Shown here piece by piece: positions 7,440 to 16,576 of a stretch of 64,000 nucleotides of DNA. The notes beneath the pieces were generated by a model. The model was not told the DNA's origin. It did not search any database and was given only the letters and a program-made list of their open reading frames with translations. Origin of the DNA: Amycolatopsis methanolica 239 (GTDB taxonomy: Bacteria; Actinomycetota; Actinomycetes; Mycobacteriales; Pseudonocardiaceae); the NCBI RefSeq assembly GCF_000739085.1, contig NZ_CP009110.1, positions 2,480,001 through 2,544,000 on the forward strand, in the 5' to 3' direction. Each line of letters opens with the position of its first letter. The first letter of the stretch is position 1. A program made the translations under genes and the position numbers.

Positions 7440-9047
7440 ATGCTGGGAACGAGGTTGTCCGGGGTCGCGGTGAGCCCGGGACGCGCGAGTGGTCCCGTGG
7501 TGCGGGTCGCCGAGCCGCTGGGCGAACCCCCGCGCACCCCGGCGCCCGCCGACCCGGCCGCCGACGCGGCCCGGATCGCGCCAGCCGCGGCGGCCGTCGC
7601 GCGGCGGCTGGAGGAACTCGCCGCCACCGCGGAAGGTGAAGCGGCGGACATCCTGTTCACCACCGCGGCCATAGCGAACGACCCCGGCCTGGTCGCCGAG
7701 GCCGAGCGGCTGGTCACTGTCGAAGGCGTGCCCGCGCCGCGCGCGGTGCACGAGGCCGCGAACGGGTTCGCCCGCTCGCTGGCCGCCGCGGGCGGGTACC
7801 TCGCCGAGCGCGTGCGGGACATCCAGGACGTGCGGGACCGCATCGTCGCCGAACTGCTCGGCGTCGAGCCGCCCGGGGTGCCGGAGCTGGCGTCGCCGAG
7901 TGTGCTGGTCGCCCGCGATCTCGCGCCTGCCGACACGGCGGGGCTCGATCCGGCGAAGGTGCTGGCGCTGGTGACCGAGCAGGGGCCGACCAGCCACACC
8001 GCGATCCTGGCGCGGGCGCTGGGAATCCCCGCCGTCGTCGCGGTGCGGGGGTTGCTGGCCTCCGGTGCCGAGGCGCTCGTCGTGGACGGCGACACCGGCG
8101 TCGTCGAACCGGCCGACCCGCGCGGGCCGGTGGTGGTCGCGGAGCGGCAGGCGGCGGCGGAGTGGAACGGCGTGGGCGCGACCGCGGACGGGCACCGGGT
8201 CCGGATCCTCGGCAACGTCGGTTCAGTGGCGGACGCGCGGGCGGCCGCCGAGGCCGGCGCCGAGGGGATCGGCTTGTTCCGCACGGAGTTCTGCTACCTG
8301 GACGCGCCGTCCGAGCCTTCGGTGTCGGAGCAGCGTGCGGCGTATGCGGACGTGCTCGCACCGTTCGCCGGGAAGCCGGTGGTGGTGCGGACGCTGGACG
8401 CGGGGGCGGACAAACCGCTGGCGTTCCTGGCCCCGGAGCCGGAGCCGAACCCCGCTCTGGGGGTGCGGGGCGTGCGGGTCGCGTTCGCCCGGCCGGCGGT
8501 GCTGGACCGCCAGCTCGAAGCGATCGCCGCCGCGGCCGCCGAGTCGGGTGCGGAGGTGTCGGTGATGGCGCCGATGGTGGCGACCGCCGCGGAGGCGGCG
8601 TGGTTCGCGGAGCGGGCGCGGGCCGCCGGGATCGCCCGGGCGGGGGTGATGATCGAGGTGCCCGCGGCGGCGCTGGCGGCGCGGGAGATCCTGGAGGTGG
8701 TGGATTTCGTGTCCGTGGGCACCAACGACCTCGCGCAGTACACGTTCGCCGCCGACCGCCAGCTCGGCGCGGTGGCCGCGTTGAACGACCCGTGGCAGCC
8801 GGCGCTGCTCCGGTTGATAGCCCTGATCGGCGAAGCGGCGCGGGAGGCCGGCAAGCCCGCCGGGGTGTGCGGGGAAGCGGCGGCGGACCCGCGCTTGGCC
8901 CGCGTGCTGACCGGTCTCGGGATGACGAGCCTGTCAATGACCGCGGCGGCCATCCGCCCGGTCGGAGCCACCCTGGCAACGGCAACGTTGACCGACTGCG
9001 AGGCGGAGGCCCGCCACGCGCTGGGGACGTTCGGGGCGAGCACCTGA
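7440..9047 (+). CDS. ptsI: PTS Enzyme I (phosphoenolpyruvate-protein phosphotransferase)
   Basis: A 535-residue Enzyme I: N-terminal phosphohistidine domain with GPTSHTAILARALGIPAVV (active His186), then the PEP-binding barrel with GIGLFRTEFCYLD and VSVGTNDLAQYTFAADR. The ATG at 7440 is preceded by GAAAGG at 8-nt spacing; a GTG at 7431 is an alternative. Typical Enzyme I is about 570 residues, so this one is slightly short. It charges the adjacent HPr from PEP. The operon HPr-regulator-EI makes the permease self-sufficient for phosphate. Confidence 0.93.
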   Translation: MLGTRLSGVAVSPGRASGPVVRVAEPLGEPPRTPAPADPAADAARIAPAAAAVARRLEELAATAEGEAADILFTTAAIANDPGLVAEAERLVTVEGVPAPRAVHEAANGFARSLAAAGGYLAERVRDIQDVRDRIVAELLGVEPPGVPELASPSVLVARDLAPADTAGLDPAKVLALVTEQGPTSHTAILARALGIPAVVAVRGLLASGAEALVVDGDTGVVEPADPRGPVVVAERQAAAEWNGVGATADGHRVRILGNVGSVADARAAAEAGAEGIGLFRTEFCYLDAPSEPSVSEQRAAYADVLAPFAGKPVVVRTLDAGADKPLAFLAPEPEPNPALGVRGVRVAFARPAVLDRQLEAIAAAAAESGAEVSVMAPMVATAAEAAWFAERARAAGIARAGVMIEVPAAALAAREILEVVDFVSVGTNDLAQYTFAADRQLGAVAALNDPWQPALLRLIALIGEAAREAGKPAGVCGEAAADPRLARVLTGLGMTSLSMTAAAIRPVGATLATATLTDCEAEARHALGTFGAST

Positions 9048-9051
9048 GCCC

Positions 9052-9390
9052 GTGGCCCACGACAGATCGCCGGACGCGGGCCGGCTCCTCACCCCGGATG
9101 GCCGGTGGTTCAGCGCGGACTGGCTCCACTCCAGGGCGATCGTGCCCTTCGCCACCCCGTTCGGCGCCGACGACCGGATCCTGGAGGGGTTCCGGGCCGG
9201 CGCGTGCGGTCGGTGCGGCATCGGTGTTCGTCTTTCCCCTCGGTGATGGGCGCCCGCGGGTGCTCGATGTCGACGAACACCCGTTCGGCATGCGGGGTGA
9301 GGTCCTGCTCGCTGTGCCCGACTGGGACGGGGCCTTGCTGATCACGAGCGCGCGGTACTCCCTCCTGGGGGGTACCGCGAAGCACCCTAA
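9052..9390 (+). pseudogene. Small conserved-looking protein, frameshifted
   Basis: From a GTG five bases after the Enzyme I stop, one frame encodes LLTPDGRWFSADWLHSRAIV and continues to about 9205. The apparent continuation (RPRVLDVDEHPFGMRGEV, then GALLITSARYSLL) is in the next frame, and a TAA at 9388-9390 is back in the first. Two compensating indels, real or sequencing errors, would restore a protein of about 112 residues. I do not recognise a named family. Confidence 0.5.
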
Positions 9391-10862
9391 TCCGGCCAGC
9401 TGTGCACCGGTTCGTTGGTGTGCATGTGCTCCCGGTACTCGCCGACCAGGGTGCGCAGCGTGTCGAACCTGTCGAGGCCCGTCGTGTCGAACAGGCGGTG
9501 GAACCGTTGTTGCTGCCAGCTCGCGCCGGTGGCGCCGGTCAGGCAGCGGTGCTCGATGACGCCCAGCAGCCGGTCGCGTTCGCCGGCGTCGACGTCCCAC
9601 TCGCGCAGCCCCTCGTCGGCCATCGGCAGCAGCCGCCGCAGCACCAGTTCCGCGACCGGGACGGTGCCCAGCCCCGGCCAGTAGATCGCGGCGTCGATGC
9701 CGTTGCGGGCGCAGGTGTGGAAGTTCTCCTCGGCCGCGCTGAACGACATCCGGGTCCAAATTGGACGATCGTCCTCGGCGAGCGCGCGGACGAGTCCGAA
9801 GTAGAACGCGCCGTTGGCCATGGTGTCGATGACCGTGGGCCCGGCGGGCAGGACCCGGTTCTCCACCCGGAGGTGGGCGCGGTCGCGGGTGACCGCGTAG
9901 ATCGGCCGGTTCCAGCGGTAGATCGTGCCGTTGTGCAGCCGCAGCTCCTGCAGTGACGGGGTGTCGCCCCGGTCGAGCACCTCGAACGGGTCCTCCTCGG
10001 AGCAGATCGGCAGCAACGCGGAGAAGTACCGCGCGTTCTCCTCGAACAGGTCGAAGATCGAGGTGATCCACCGCTCGCCGAACCACACCCGCGGCCGCAC
10101 GCCCTGCGCCTTGAGCTCCTCGCGGCGGGTGTCGGTGGCCTGCTCGAACAGGGCGATGCGCGTCTCGGCCCACAGGTGCTTGCCGAGCAGGAACGGCGAG
10201 TTCGCGCCGACCGCGACCTGCACCCCGGCGATCGCCTGCGCGGCGTTCCAGTAGGCGTGGAACTGCGCGGGACTCACCTGCAGGTGGAACTGGGTGCTCG
10301 TGCACGCCGCCTCGGGCACGATCGTGTCGCACGTGGCCCGCAGGCGTTCGACGCCGTCGATGGCGATGTGCAGGTCCTCGCCCCGCTCGGCGAGGATCTG
10401 GTCGTTGAGCAGCCCGTACCGCGGGTTGACCGACAGCGACGCGCCGGTCAGGTGGTCCTGGCGCAGGGTGGGCAGGATGCCGACCATGATCAGGTGCGCG
10501 CCGATGCGGTTGGCGTTCGCCTCCGCGGCGTTGAGGCTGGCGCGCACGTCGTCCTCGAACGTCTTGGCGCCGTCGCCGTTGAGCCGTCGGGGCGACACGT
10601 TGATCTCGAGGTTCCACTGGCCCAGCTCGGTCTGGAAGTCCGGGTCGGCGATGGCCTCCAGCGTCCTGGCGTTGCACATCGTCGGCTCGCCGCGCTCGTC
10701 GACCAGGTTGAGCTCGATCTCCAGCCCGGTCATCGGCCGCTCGAACTCGAAGTGCGACTCCCGCAGCATGCGCGCGAACGCCCCCAGGCACCGCCGCAAC
10801 CGGGCCCGGTACCTCGTGCGGTCGGCCCTCGTGAAGGTGTGCTGCCCGACTTCCTCGCCCAT
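9387..10862 (-). CDS. Glutamate-cysteine ligase family carboxylate-amine ligase
   Basis: A 491-residue protein of the GCS2-type ATP-grasp-like family: TGLEIELNLVDERGEP near residue 45, WNLEINVSPRRL, LRATCDTIVPEAACTSTQFHLQVSP and LRVENRVLPAGPT. Members ligate glutamate to cysteine or a similar amine. In actinobacteria, candidates are EgtA (ergothioneine) or an uncharacterised ligase; the egt genes are not adjacent, so I leave it unnamed. Stands alone on the minus strand, with its stop codon overlapping the end of the frameshifted gene at 9052. Confidence 0.8.
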   Translation of the reverse strand: MGEEVGQHTFTRADRTRYRARLRRCLGAFARMLRESHFEFERPMTGLEIELNLVDERGEPTMCNARTLEAIADPDFQTELGQWNLEINVSPRRLNGDGAKTFEDDVRASLNAAEANANRIGAHLIMVGILPTLRQDHLTGASLSVNPRYGLLNDQILAERGEDLHIAIDGVERLRATCDTIVPEAACTSTQFHLQVSPAQFHAYWNAAQAIAGVQVAVGANSPFLLGKHLWAETRIALFEQATDTRREELKAQGVRPRVWFGERWITSIFDLFEENARYFSALLPICSEEDPFEVLDRGDTPSLQELRLHNGTIYRWNRPIYAVTRDRAHLRVENRVLPAGPTVIDTMANGAFYFGLVRALAEDDRPIWTRMSFSAAEENFHTCARNGIDAAIYWPGLGTVPVAELVLRRLLPMADEGLREWDVDAGERDRLLGVIEHRCLTGATGASWQQQRFHRLFDTTGLDRFDTLRTLVGEYREHMHTNEPVHSWPD

Positions 10863-10983
10863 GCGCCCCTCCGGATCCCTGCATTGTCCCACCGAACGGC
10901 CGACGGTCCAGCGGACACGAGGAGTGACGGGGTGGACCGCAAGCGGCGCTACCGCTCGCGGCCCCGGAGAACCGGCGCGTGCG

Positions 10984-11376
10984 TCAGTTGTCGTTGTACC
11001 ACTGCGCGGTGCGCTGGTAGGCGTAGGGCGTGCCGTCCTTGTGAAGGTAGACGCGGAAGTTGATGTAGGCGTTCTCCGGCAGGTTGTGCCCGGCCTCGCT
11101 GGCGTCCGCGAGGTCGCAGTTGCCGCTGCCGCCCGCGCTGAGCGTGTAGGAGCCGCCGTTCCAGTACACGTCGAGGCCGACGGCCCAGCCGTCCGCCTCC
11201 ATGTCGCAGGCGTAGACGTAGTCACCGTGCTCGGTGAACCAGGCGACGCCGCCCGGGTCGCCGTCGGCGGTCCAGACCTCGTGGTCGATGGCGGCGGCTT
11301 CGGGGGCGAACAGCAGCGTGGACACGGCAAGGGCGCCTGCGGTGGCGAGCCCGGCGAGTTTGCGTAAGTGTTTCAT
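10984..11376 (-). CDS. Small secreted protein of unknown function
   Basis: A 130-residue protein with a clear Sec signal peptide (MKHLRKLAGLATAGALAVST, cleavage after APEAAA). The mature part of about 100 residues is rich in Trp, Tyr and Asp, with two cysteines (YACDMEADGW and GNCDLADAS) that could form a disulfide, and repeated aromatic patches (VYWNGGSYTLSAGG). GAAGG sits upstream of the ATG. No family recognised; an extracellular binding or structural role is possible. Confidence 0.75.
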   Translation of the reverse strand: MKHLRKLAGLATAGALAVSTLLFAPEAAAIDHEVWTADGDPGGVAWFTEHGDYVYACDMEADGWAVGLDVYWNGGSYTLSAGGSGNCDLADASEAGHNLPENAYINFRVYLHKDGTPYAYQRTAQWYNDN

Positions 11377-11622
11377 CGCACCTTCGTATTCGCTGGCAAC
11401 AGCGGCCACCCGGAGGCGGCCTGAATCGGAAGGATCTTCGCATTCGTCGCGTGCGTGGCGACGACGTTCCGCTGACACGGACCGCGCCGCTTCCCCGTCC
11501 GGCAGCCCGCGGTGTGCGGTTCCGGTGCGGGTCCGCTACGGGCGGCCGCGGATCTTACGAGAGTCTCAACGCAACGCCTGGGAACGGCCGGACGGCGCGG
11601 GCGCGGACCTAGCATCGCCTGC

Positions 11623-12747
11623 GTGACAACGCCACCGCCGCGCGTGTTGCGGCGCATCCGGTTCCGCAGTCCGCTGCGCGGCCCCTGGCTCACCTCCGTC
11701 CTCGGCGTGGCTGCTGGCCTGCCTGCCGCTCGTGATCGTCACCGGGCTTGTTCCAGCTGACGCAGGGCCTGCACGTCGGCCTGGGGGCTGGTGCTCGCGC
11801 CGGTCGTGCTGGCCAAGCTGTGGTCGGTCATCCCGAAGCTGTTCGCCTGGTCACCGGTCCGCTCGCTCACCCACGCGCTGGAACGGATCTCGCTGCTCCT
11901 CCTGGTGGGCAGCACCCTGTTCGAGTTCGCCACCGGGATCCTCAACATCCAGTACGACTACGTCTTCGGGTTCAGCTTCTACACCGGGCACTACATCGGC
12001 GCGCGTGGGTCTTCCTCGCCTCGTTCGTCACGCACGTCGCGCTCAAACTCCCCACCATGGTGCGCGCGCGCTGCGGTCCCGCTCCCTGCGCCGCGAACTG
12101 GCCACCTCGCGCGAAGACACCGTGCCTGAGCCGCCCGACGACACCGGGCTCGTCGCCGCCGACCCCGCGCCCCCGACCCTGAGCCGGCGCGGGCTGCTCG
12201 GCACCGTCGGCGGCGGAGCCCTGCTCGTCGGCCTCCTCACCGCGGGACCTGGCACTGCTCCTGCCCCGCGGCAGGCAACCGGGGGAGGGTTTCCCGGTCA
12301 ACAGAACCGCCGCCGCGGCCGGGGATCACCGCCGCCAGCACCGGCGCGAGCTGGCGGCTCACCGTCACCGGCGTGCACGAGCGCGTCCTCACGCGCGGCG
12401 ACCTGCTCGCCCTGCCCCAGCACACCGCGCGGGTGCCCATCCCCTGCGTCGAGGGGTGGTCGACCGTGCAGACCTGGACCGGGGTGCGGCTGCGCGACCT
12501 GGCCGCGCTCGCCGGGATCCCGCACCCCGCCTCAGCATCGGTGACCTCGCTCGAACGGGGACCGTTCGCCCGGGCGACCCTCAACTCCGGTCAGGTGACC
12601 GATCCCGACGCGCTGCTCGCGCTGCGGGTCAACGGCGAGGACCTCAGCCCCGACCACGGCTTCCCGGCCCGCGTCATCGTCCCCGCCCTGCCCGGCGTGC
12701 ACTGCACGAAATGGGTGCACTCGATCGCCTTCGGGAGCGCCCGGTGA
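11623..12747 (+). pseudogene. Cytochrome b561/sulfite-oxidase-like fusion, multiply frameshifted
   Basis: Pieces of one gene are spread over all three frames: RIRFRSPLRGPWLTSVLG (from 11623), then FQLTQGLHVGLG, a membrane segment with ALERISLLLLVG and FGFSFYTGHYIGA, then WVFLASFVTHVALKLPTMVRA, TLSRRGLLGTVGGGALLVG, and finally a molybdopterin-oxidoreductase end from 12373 (CVEGWSTVQTWTGVRLRDL, GVHCTKWVHSIAFGS). The layout resembles actinobacterial membrane cytochrome plus sulfite-oxidase-like proteins. At least four frame changes are needed, and some intervening sequence looks missing. Either a true pseudogene or a badly resolved stretch. Confidence 0.65.
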
Positions 12748-13160
12748 AGCGGCTCATCGCCCTGCTCGCGGGCCTGGCACTCGCCGCCTACGCCGGATCC
12801 TTCCTGCTGGGCGAGCCGGATCTGCCGACGATGCTGGCCTGGTTCGCCGGCGCCGCCGTCGTGCACGACCTCGTGCTGTTCCCGCTCTGTGCACTCGTCG
12901 GATGGGCACTGTCCGGACGGGCACTGGCGCGGCTGCCCGTCCGGATCGTCAACCACGTCCGCCTTCCCCTGCTCGGCGCCGGGCTGACCTTCCTGCTGTT
13001 CCTGCCCGGCATCATCCGCCAGGGCGAGGCCACCCACCTCGCCGCCACCGGGCTGGACCAGCAGCCCTACCTCGGCCGCTGGCTGTGGCTGGTCCTGGCG
13101 ATGTTCGCGGTCTCCGGACTCGTCTACGGGATGCGCCTGATCGTCAGACGCCGCGCCTGA
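12744..13160 (+). CDS. Small polytopic membrane protein
   Basis: A 138-residue protein with about four hydrophobic segments (LIALLAGLALAAYAGSFLL, LFPLCALVGWALSG, LPLLGAGLTFLLFLPGII, WLWLVLAMFAVSGLVYGM). The GTG overlaps the stop of the oxidoreductase-like gene (GTGA), suggesting it belonged to the same operon, perhaps as a membrane partner of the redox protein. It remains open although its upstream neighbour is broken. No family recognised. Confidence 0.75.
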   Translation: MKRLIALLAGLALAAYAGSFLLGEPDLPTMLAWFAGAAVVHDLVLFPLCALVGWALSGRALARLPVRIVNHVRLPLLGAGLTFLLFLPGIIRQGEATHLAATGLDQQPYLGRWLWLVLAMFAVSGLVYGMRLIVRRRA

Positions 13161-13752
13161 GTTCGGCGAAGTGCCGCCCGCCGTGCGCCGCCGTCCAGGA
13201 CATCGCCAGTGCGGCGGCCGCGGCGACGCCGGCCAGCGCGTCGGCGCCCAGCCAGGCCCACGCGAACCACGGGCTCCCGTCGACCCGCACGCGTTCTCGC
13301 CGGGCCGCCGCGCCGGGCGGGTCCAGTTCGACGAGCGCCCGGCCGCCAGGCCCGAGCAGCTCGAACACGCGCCGCAGCAACGACACCGGGTCGCCGCCGA
13401 TGCCGATGTTGCCGTCCGCCAGGAGAGCGTGCCGCCACCGGCCGGCCCCGGGAACGCGGCCGAACACGTCCCGCCGCAAAGCCACCCCGCCCCGGCGGCG
13501 GGTCAGGCGGACCGCGGTGCCGGACACGTCGATGCCCAGTGACGGGACACCCCGCCGCGCGAGCGCCGCCGTCAGACGACCCGGACCGCACCCGATGTCC
13601 AGAGTCGGACCCCAGCAGCGGCCGAGCAGCAGTTCATCGGCGGTACCGGGATCGCGCATCCAGCGCCGGGCGGGCAGCTCGATCCGGCTGCCGTCGGCCA
13701 GTTCCAGGCGGCAGTTCCCGCCCAGGAGAGCGCCGTCGAAATGCCCGCTCAC
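13144..13752 (-). CDS. Class I SAM-dependent methyltransferase
   Basis: A 202-residue methyltransferase: LDIGCGPGRLTAALARRGV is motif I, followed by GIDVSGTAVRLTRRR and LLADGNIGIGGDP. The GTG start overlaps the stop of the TIGR04282 gene. It is the third gene of a GT2-TIGR04282-methyltransferase unit whose products would handle activated sugars and modify a glycan or small metabolite. The substrate is unknown. Its 3' end overlaps the convergent membrane-protein gene by 17 nt. Confidence 0.8.
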   Translation of the reverse strand: MSGHFDGALLGGNCRLELADGSRIELPARRWMRDPGTADELLLGRCWGPTLDIGCGPGRLTAALARRGVPSLGIDVSGTAVRLTRRRGGVALRRDVFGRVPGAGRWRHALLADGNIGIGGDPVSLLRRVFELLGPGGRALVELDPPGAAARRERVRVDGSPWFAWAWLGADALAGVAAAAALAMSWTAAHGGRHFAELRRGV

Positions 13753-14411
13753 CGCGTCACCGCCGCCACCGCGGCTGGAAACCGCCCGCGGCACACCGAA
13801 GCCACCGCGCGCGCGTCCGCCATCGTGTCCACATCGGACAACTCGGCGAGGTCGCGCGGCACCACGCCACGCCGGGACAGGGCCGCGTGCGTGCGGTCGC
13901 CGGTGTCCGATCGTGACATGGGCACGTGTTCGAGCACGCGGGCCGTCGCCGGGTCCCGCAGGCCCAGGGCCCACCAGCCGCCGTCGGCCGCGCGGCCCAG
14001 CACCGCCTGGTGCGCGGCGAGGTCCGCGGCCGCCGCCGCGAGCAGCTCCGGACGGACCTGCGGGGTGTCCATGCCGATCTGCAGCACGGGCAGGCCCGGG
14101 TGCCGGGCGGCGGTGTCGGCGTGCACGTTCGCCAGTCGTTCCCCGAAGGGCACGCCGCGCTGACCCAGGACCGTCGTCCGCGTCAGCGCCCGCCGGATCT
14201 CCGCCGACCGCGCTGCCGCGGCGAAATCCCCGGTCACCGCGACCACGGGCACCGCCCCGGGCGTCACGGCGACAGCATCGAGCGTGTCCAGCAACGCGGC
14301 GGCGGCGATCTCGGCGGCCTGGTCCGGCGACGCGGGCGGGCACAGCCGGGTCTTCGCGAACCCGGGCACCGGCGCCTTGGCTACCACCAGCAGGCAGAAC
14401 CGGGCGGTCAT
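13749..14411 (-). CDS. TIGR04282-type transferase (DUF2064)
   Basis: A 220-residue protein matching the TIGR04282 family: LVVAKAPVPGFAKTRLCP at the N-terminus, LQIGMDTPQVRPELL and LGRAADGGWWALGLRD. The fold is that of nucleotide-diphospho-sugar transferases. It overlaps both neighbours by 4 nt, so it is co-translated with the GT2 upstream and the methyltransferase downstream. Family call is good; no substrate is known. Confidence 0.8.
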   Translation of the reverse strand: MTARFCLLVVAKAPVPGFAKTRLCPPASPDQAAEIAAAALLDTLDAVAVTPGAVPVVAVTGDFAAAARSAEIRRALTRTTVLGQRGVPFGERLANVHADTAARHPGLPVLQIGMDTPQVRPELLAAAAADLAAHQAVLGRAADGGWWALGLRDPATARVLEHVPMSRSDTGDRTHAALSRRGVVPRDLAELSDVDTMADARAVASVCRGRFPAAVAAVTR

Positions 14412-15070
14412 CCGAGCAGCACCCGCGCCATGTCGCGGACCGCGCCCACGGTCCCGCGCACCGAACCCGACACCTTCGACCGGCCCGCGGACCGCGGCCG
14501 GTAGACCACGTCGCACTCGCGCACCACCCACCCGGCGCGTCCCGCCCGGATCAGCAGTTCCAGCGGATATCCGGACGCGCGGTCGGCCACACCGAGCCCG
14601 AGCAGGGCCTCCCGGCGGGCCACGCGGACCGGCGCGATGTCGTGCACCGGCACGCCCTGCAGCCGCAGCAGCGCCGACAACACGGCGTTGGCCGCGCGGG
14701 CGTGCCACGGCCAGGCGCCGGGAACCGGCCGCCGCCGCCCGGCCGCCAGGTCCGCCTCGCCGCGCTCGACCACCCCGGCGAGCACGGTCAGCGCGGCGGG
14801 GTCGAGCGAGCCGTCGGCGTCCAGGACGGCGACGAGGTCGCTGGTCGCGTGCGCCAGACCGGTGTGCACGGCCGCGCCGTAACCGCGGCGCGGTTCGCTG
14901 ACCACCTTGGCGCCCGCGGCAGCGGCGACCTCGGCCGAACCGTCGGTCGACCCGTTGTCGACCACGATCGCCCGGCAGCCGGGCGGCAGCGCCGACAACA
15001 CGACGGGCAGGGAACCGGACTCGTCGAGACAGGGCAGGATCACATCCACGACCACGGACGGTATGTCCAC
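14408..15070 (-). CDS. Family 2 glycosyltransferase
   Basis: A 220-residue GT2 with VILPCLDESGSLPVVL, the nucleotide-binding VVDNGSTDGSAEVA, the DXD-type LDADGSLD and a C-terminal VYRPRSAGRSKVSGS patch typical of dolichol-phosphate-mannose-synthase-like enzymes without a membrane tail. First gene of a three-gene minus-strand operon. Probably transfers a sugar from a nucleotide donor to a lipid or protein carrier; acceptor unknown. Confidence 0.85.
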   Translation of the reverse strand: MDIPSVVVDVILPCLDESGSLPVVLSALPPGCRAIVVDNGSTDGSAEVAAAAGAKVVSEPRRGYGAAVHTGLAHATSDLVAVLDADGSLDPAALTVLAGVVERGEADLAAGRRRPVPGAWPWHARAANAVLSALLRLQGVPVHDIAPVRVARREALLGLGVADRASGYPLELLIRAGRAGWVVRECDVVYRPRSAGRSKVSGSVRGTVGAVRDMARVLLG

Positions 15071-15216
15071 GGTGGAGAGTTGAGAACCGTTGCGGCCCTT
15101 ACCGACTCATGACGCCTTGACAATCCTTACCGACTCCTGACGGATCGGCGCGAGCGCCGCCGTCGGCACGGCCGGCGGGTTACGGTGCGGCGAAGCCGGC
15201 GCGGAAGGGGACACGA

Positions 15217-16569
15217 GTGCGGGTGGACGCGGTGCGGGCGCCGGAGCGCAGCGGCCGCCGGGCGGACCTGGTGACCGTGGTGTGCGCGGGCGCGCTGGTC
15301 GCGGTGGCCGTCGCGGTCGGCGCCTACCTCAACCGGCCCGGTTCCGGGGTCACCCTCCTCGCACCGGCCGCGCCGCTGTTCGGGGTCTGGCTGCCGCACG
15401 CCGGCCCGGGCACGGCGGTCGCCGTCATGGTGGCGTTCGCGGTGGTTGGCTGGGGGCCGTCGCTCGCGCGGACGATGGCGTGGTGGCCGCTGCTGGCGGG
15501 GTCCTACCTCGCGGCGCTGGCCTGGACGTTCGCGCTCGCGCTCGTCGACGGCTGGCAACGAGGCCTCGCCCGGCGCCTGAGCAACCCCAACGAGTACCTG
15601 CGCGAGGTGCCCGGCATCCACGACATCCCGGCCATGCTGCGCGGGTTCACCGCCCGGATCCTCGACTTCCGGCCGGATTCGTGGACCACCCACGTGTCCG
15701 GGCACCCGCCGGGCGCGACCCTGGTGTTCGTGTGGCTCGACCGCCTCGGCCTGTCCGGCGGGGGATGGGCCGCCGTGGTGTGCGTGCTCGCCGGGTGCCT
15801 GGCGGTGCCCGCGGTCGCGGTGACGCTGTCCGCGCTGGGCCGGGCAGCCGCGGCGCGCGCGACCCTGCCGTTCCTGGTGCTCTTCCCGGGCGCGGTGTGG
15901 ATCGGCGCCTCCGCGGACGGGCTGTTCGCCGGGGTCACCGCCGCGGGCATCGCCCTGCTCGCGCACGCGGCGCTGGCCTTCCGGACCGGCCGGCGCTCGG
16001 CGGTCCCGGCGGCGCTGTCCGGCGGCGCGGTGCTGGGGTTCGGGATCTTCCTGTCCTACGGGCTCGTCCTGCTCGGGACGGTCGCGCTCGCGGTGGCGAT
16101 AGCCGGGCGGAGCCTCACCCGCACACTGCCGCTGGCGGTGGCCGGCGCCCTCGCCGTCACCGGGGTGTTCGCGCTCGCCGGGTTCTGGTGGCTCGACGGC
16201 TACCACCTCGTCGTCGAGCGGTACTACCAGGGCATCGCCGCCGAGCGGCCGTGCACCTACTGGGTGTGGGCGAACCTGGCGTGCCTGGTGATCGCGACTG
16301 GGCCCGCCGTCATTGCCGGGGTGCGGCGCTCGGTGCTCGTCCGGCGGTGGCGTGATCCGGTGCTGCTGCTGGTCGCCGGGGCCGCGCTGGCCGTCGCGCT
16401 GGCCGACCTGTCCGGGTTGTCCAAGGCCGAGACGGAGCGGATCTGGCTACCATTCCTGGTGTGGCTGGTGCCCGCGGTGTCGCTGCTGCCGGGCCGGCGC
16501 CGGGTCTGGCTGGCCGGCCAGGCCGTCACGGCGCTCGCGGTGAACCACCTCGTGCTGACGTACTGGTAG
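15217..16569 (+). CDS. Polytopic membrane protein, GT-C-like
   Basis: A 450-residue protein with about ten hydrophobic helices. A conserved-looking external loop (HDIPAMLRGFTARILDFRP, then THVSGHPPGATLVF) precedes the later helices (GVFALAGFWWLDGYH). Topology and the neighbouring GT2 suggest a lipid-linked sugar transferase of the GT-C fold, but no acidic DD/DE catalytic pair after the first helix is obvious. The GTG start follows a 146-bp gap from the divergent GT2 gene, and an OmpR-type regulator starts 7 nt downstream, so the three plus-strand genes probably form one operon. Confidence 0.7.
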   Translation: MRVDAVRAPERSGRRADLVTVVCAGALVAVAVAVGAYLNRPGSGVTLLAPAAPLFGVWLPHAGPGTAVAVMVAFAVVGWGPSLARTMAWWPLLAGSYLAALAWTFALALVDGWQRGLARRLSNPNEYLREVPGIHDIPAMLRGFTARILDFRPDSWTTHVSGHPPGATLVFVWLDRLGLSGGGWAAVVCVLAGCLAVPAVAVTLSALGRAAAARATLPFLVLFPGAVWIGASADGLFAGVTAAGIALLAHAALAFRTGRRSAVPAALSGGAVLGFGIFLSYGLVLLGTVALAVAIAGRSLTRTLPLAVAGALAVTGVFALAGFWWLDGYHLVVERYYQGIAAERPCTYWVWANLACLVIATGPAVIAGVRRSVLVRRWRDPVLLLVAGAALAVALADLSGLSKAETERIWLPFLVWLVPAVSLLPGRRRVWLAGQAVTALAVNHLVLTYW

Positions 16570-16576
16570 GGCGGAC

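Noticed and set aside
5460-8195. A 911-codon minus-strand frame spanning HPr and the regulator
   Set aside because: Only its 3' end is real (EIIC). The rest is antisense to HPr, the SorC-family gene and Enzyme I and covers the divergent promoter.
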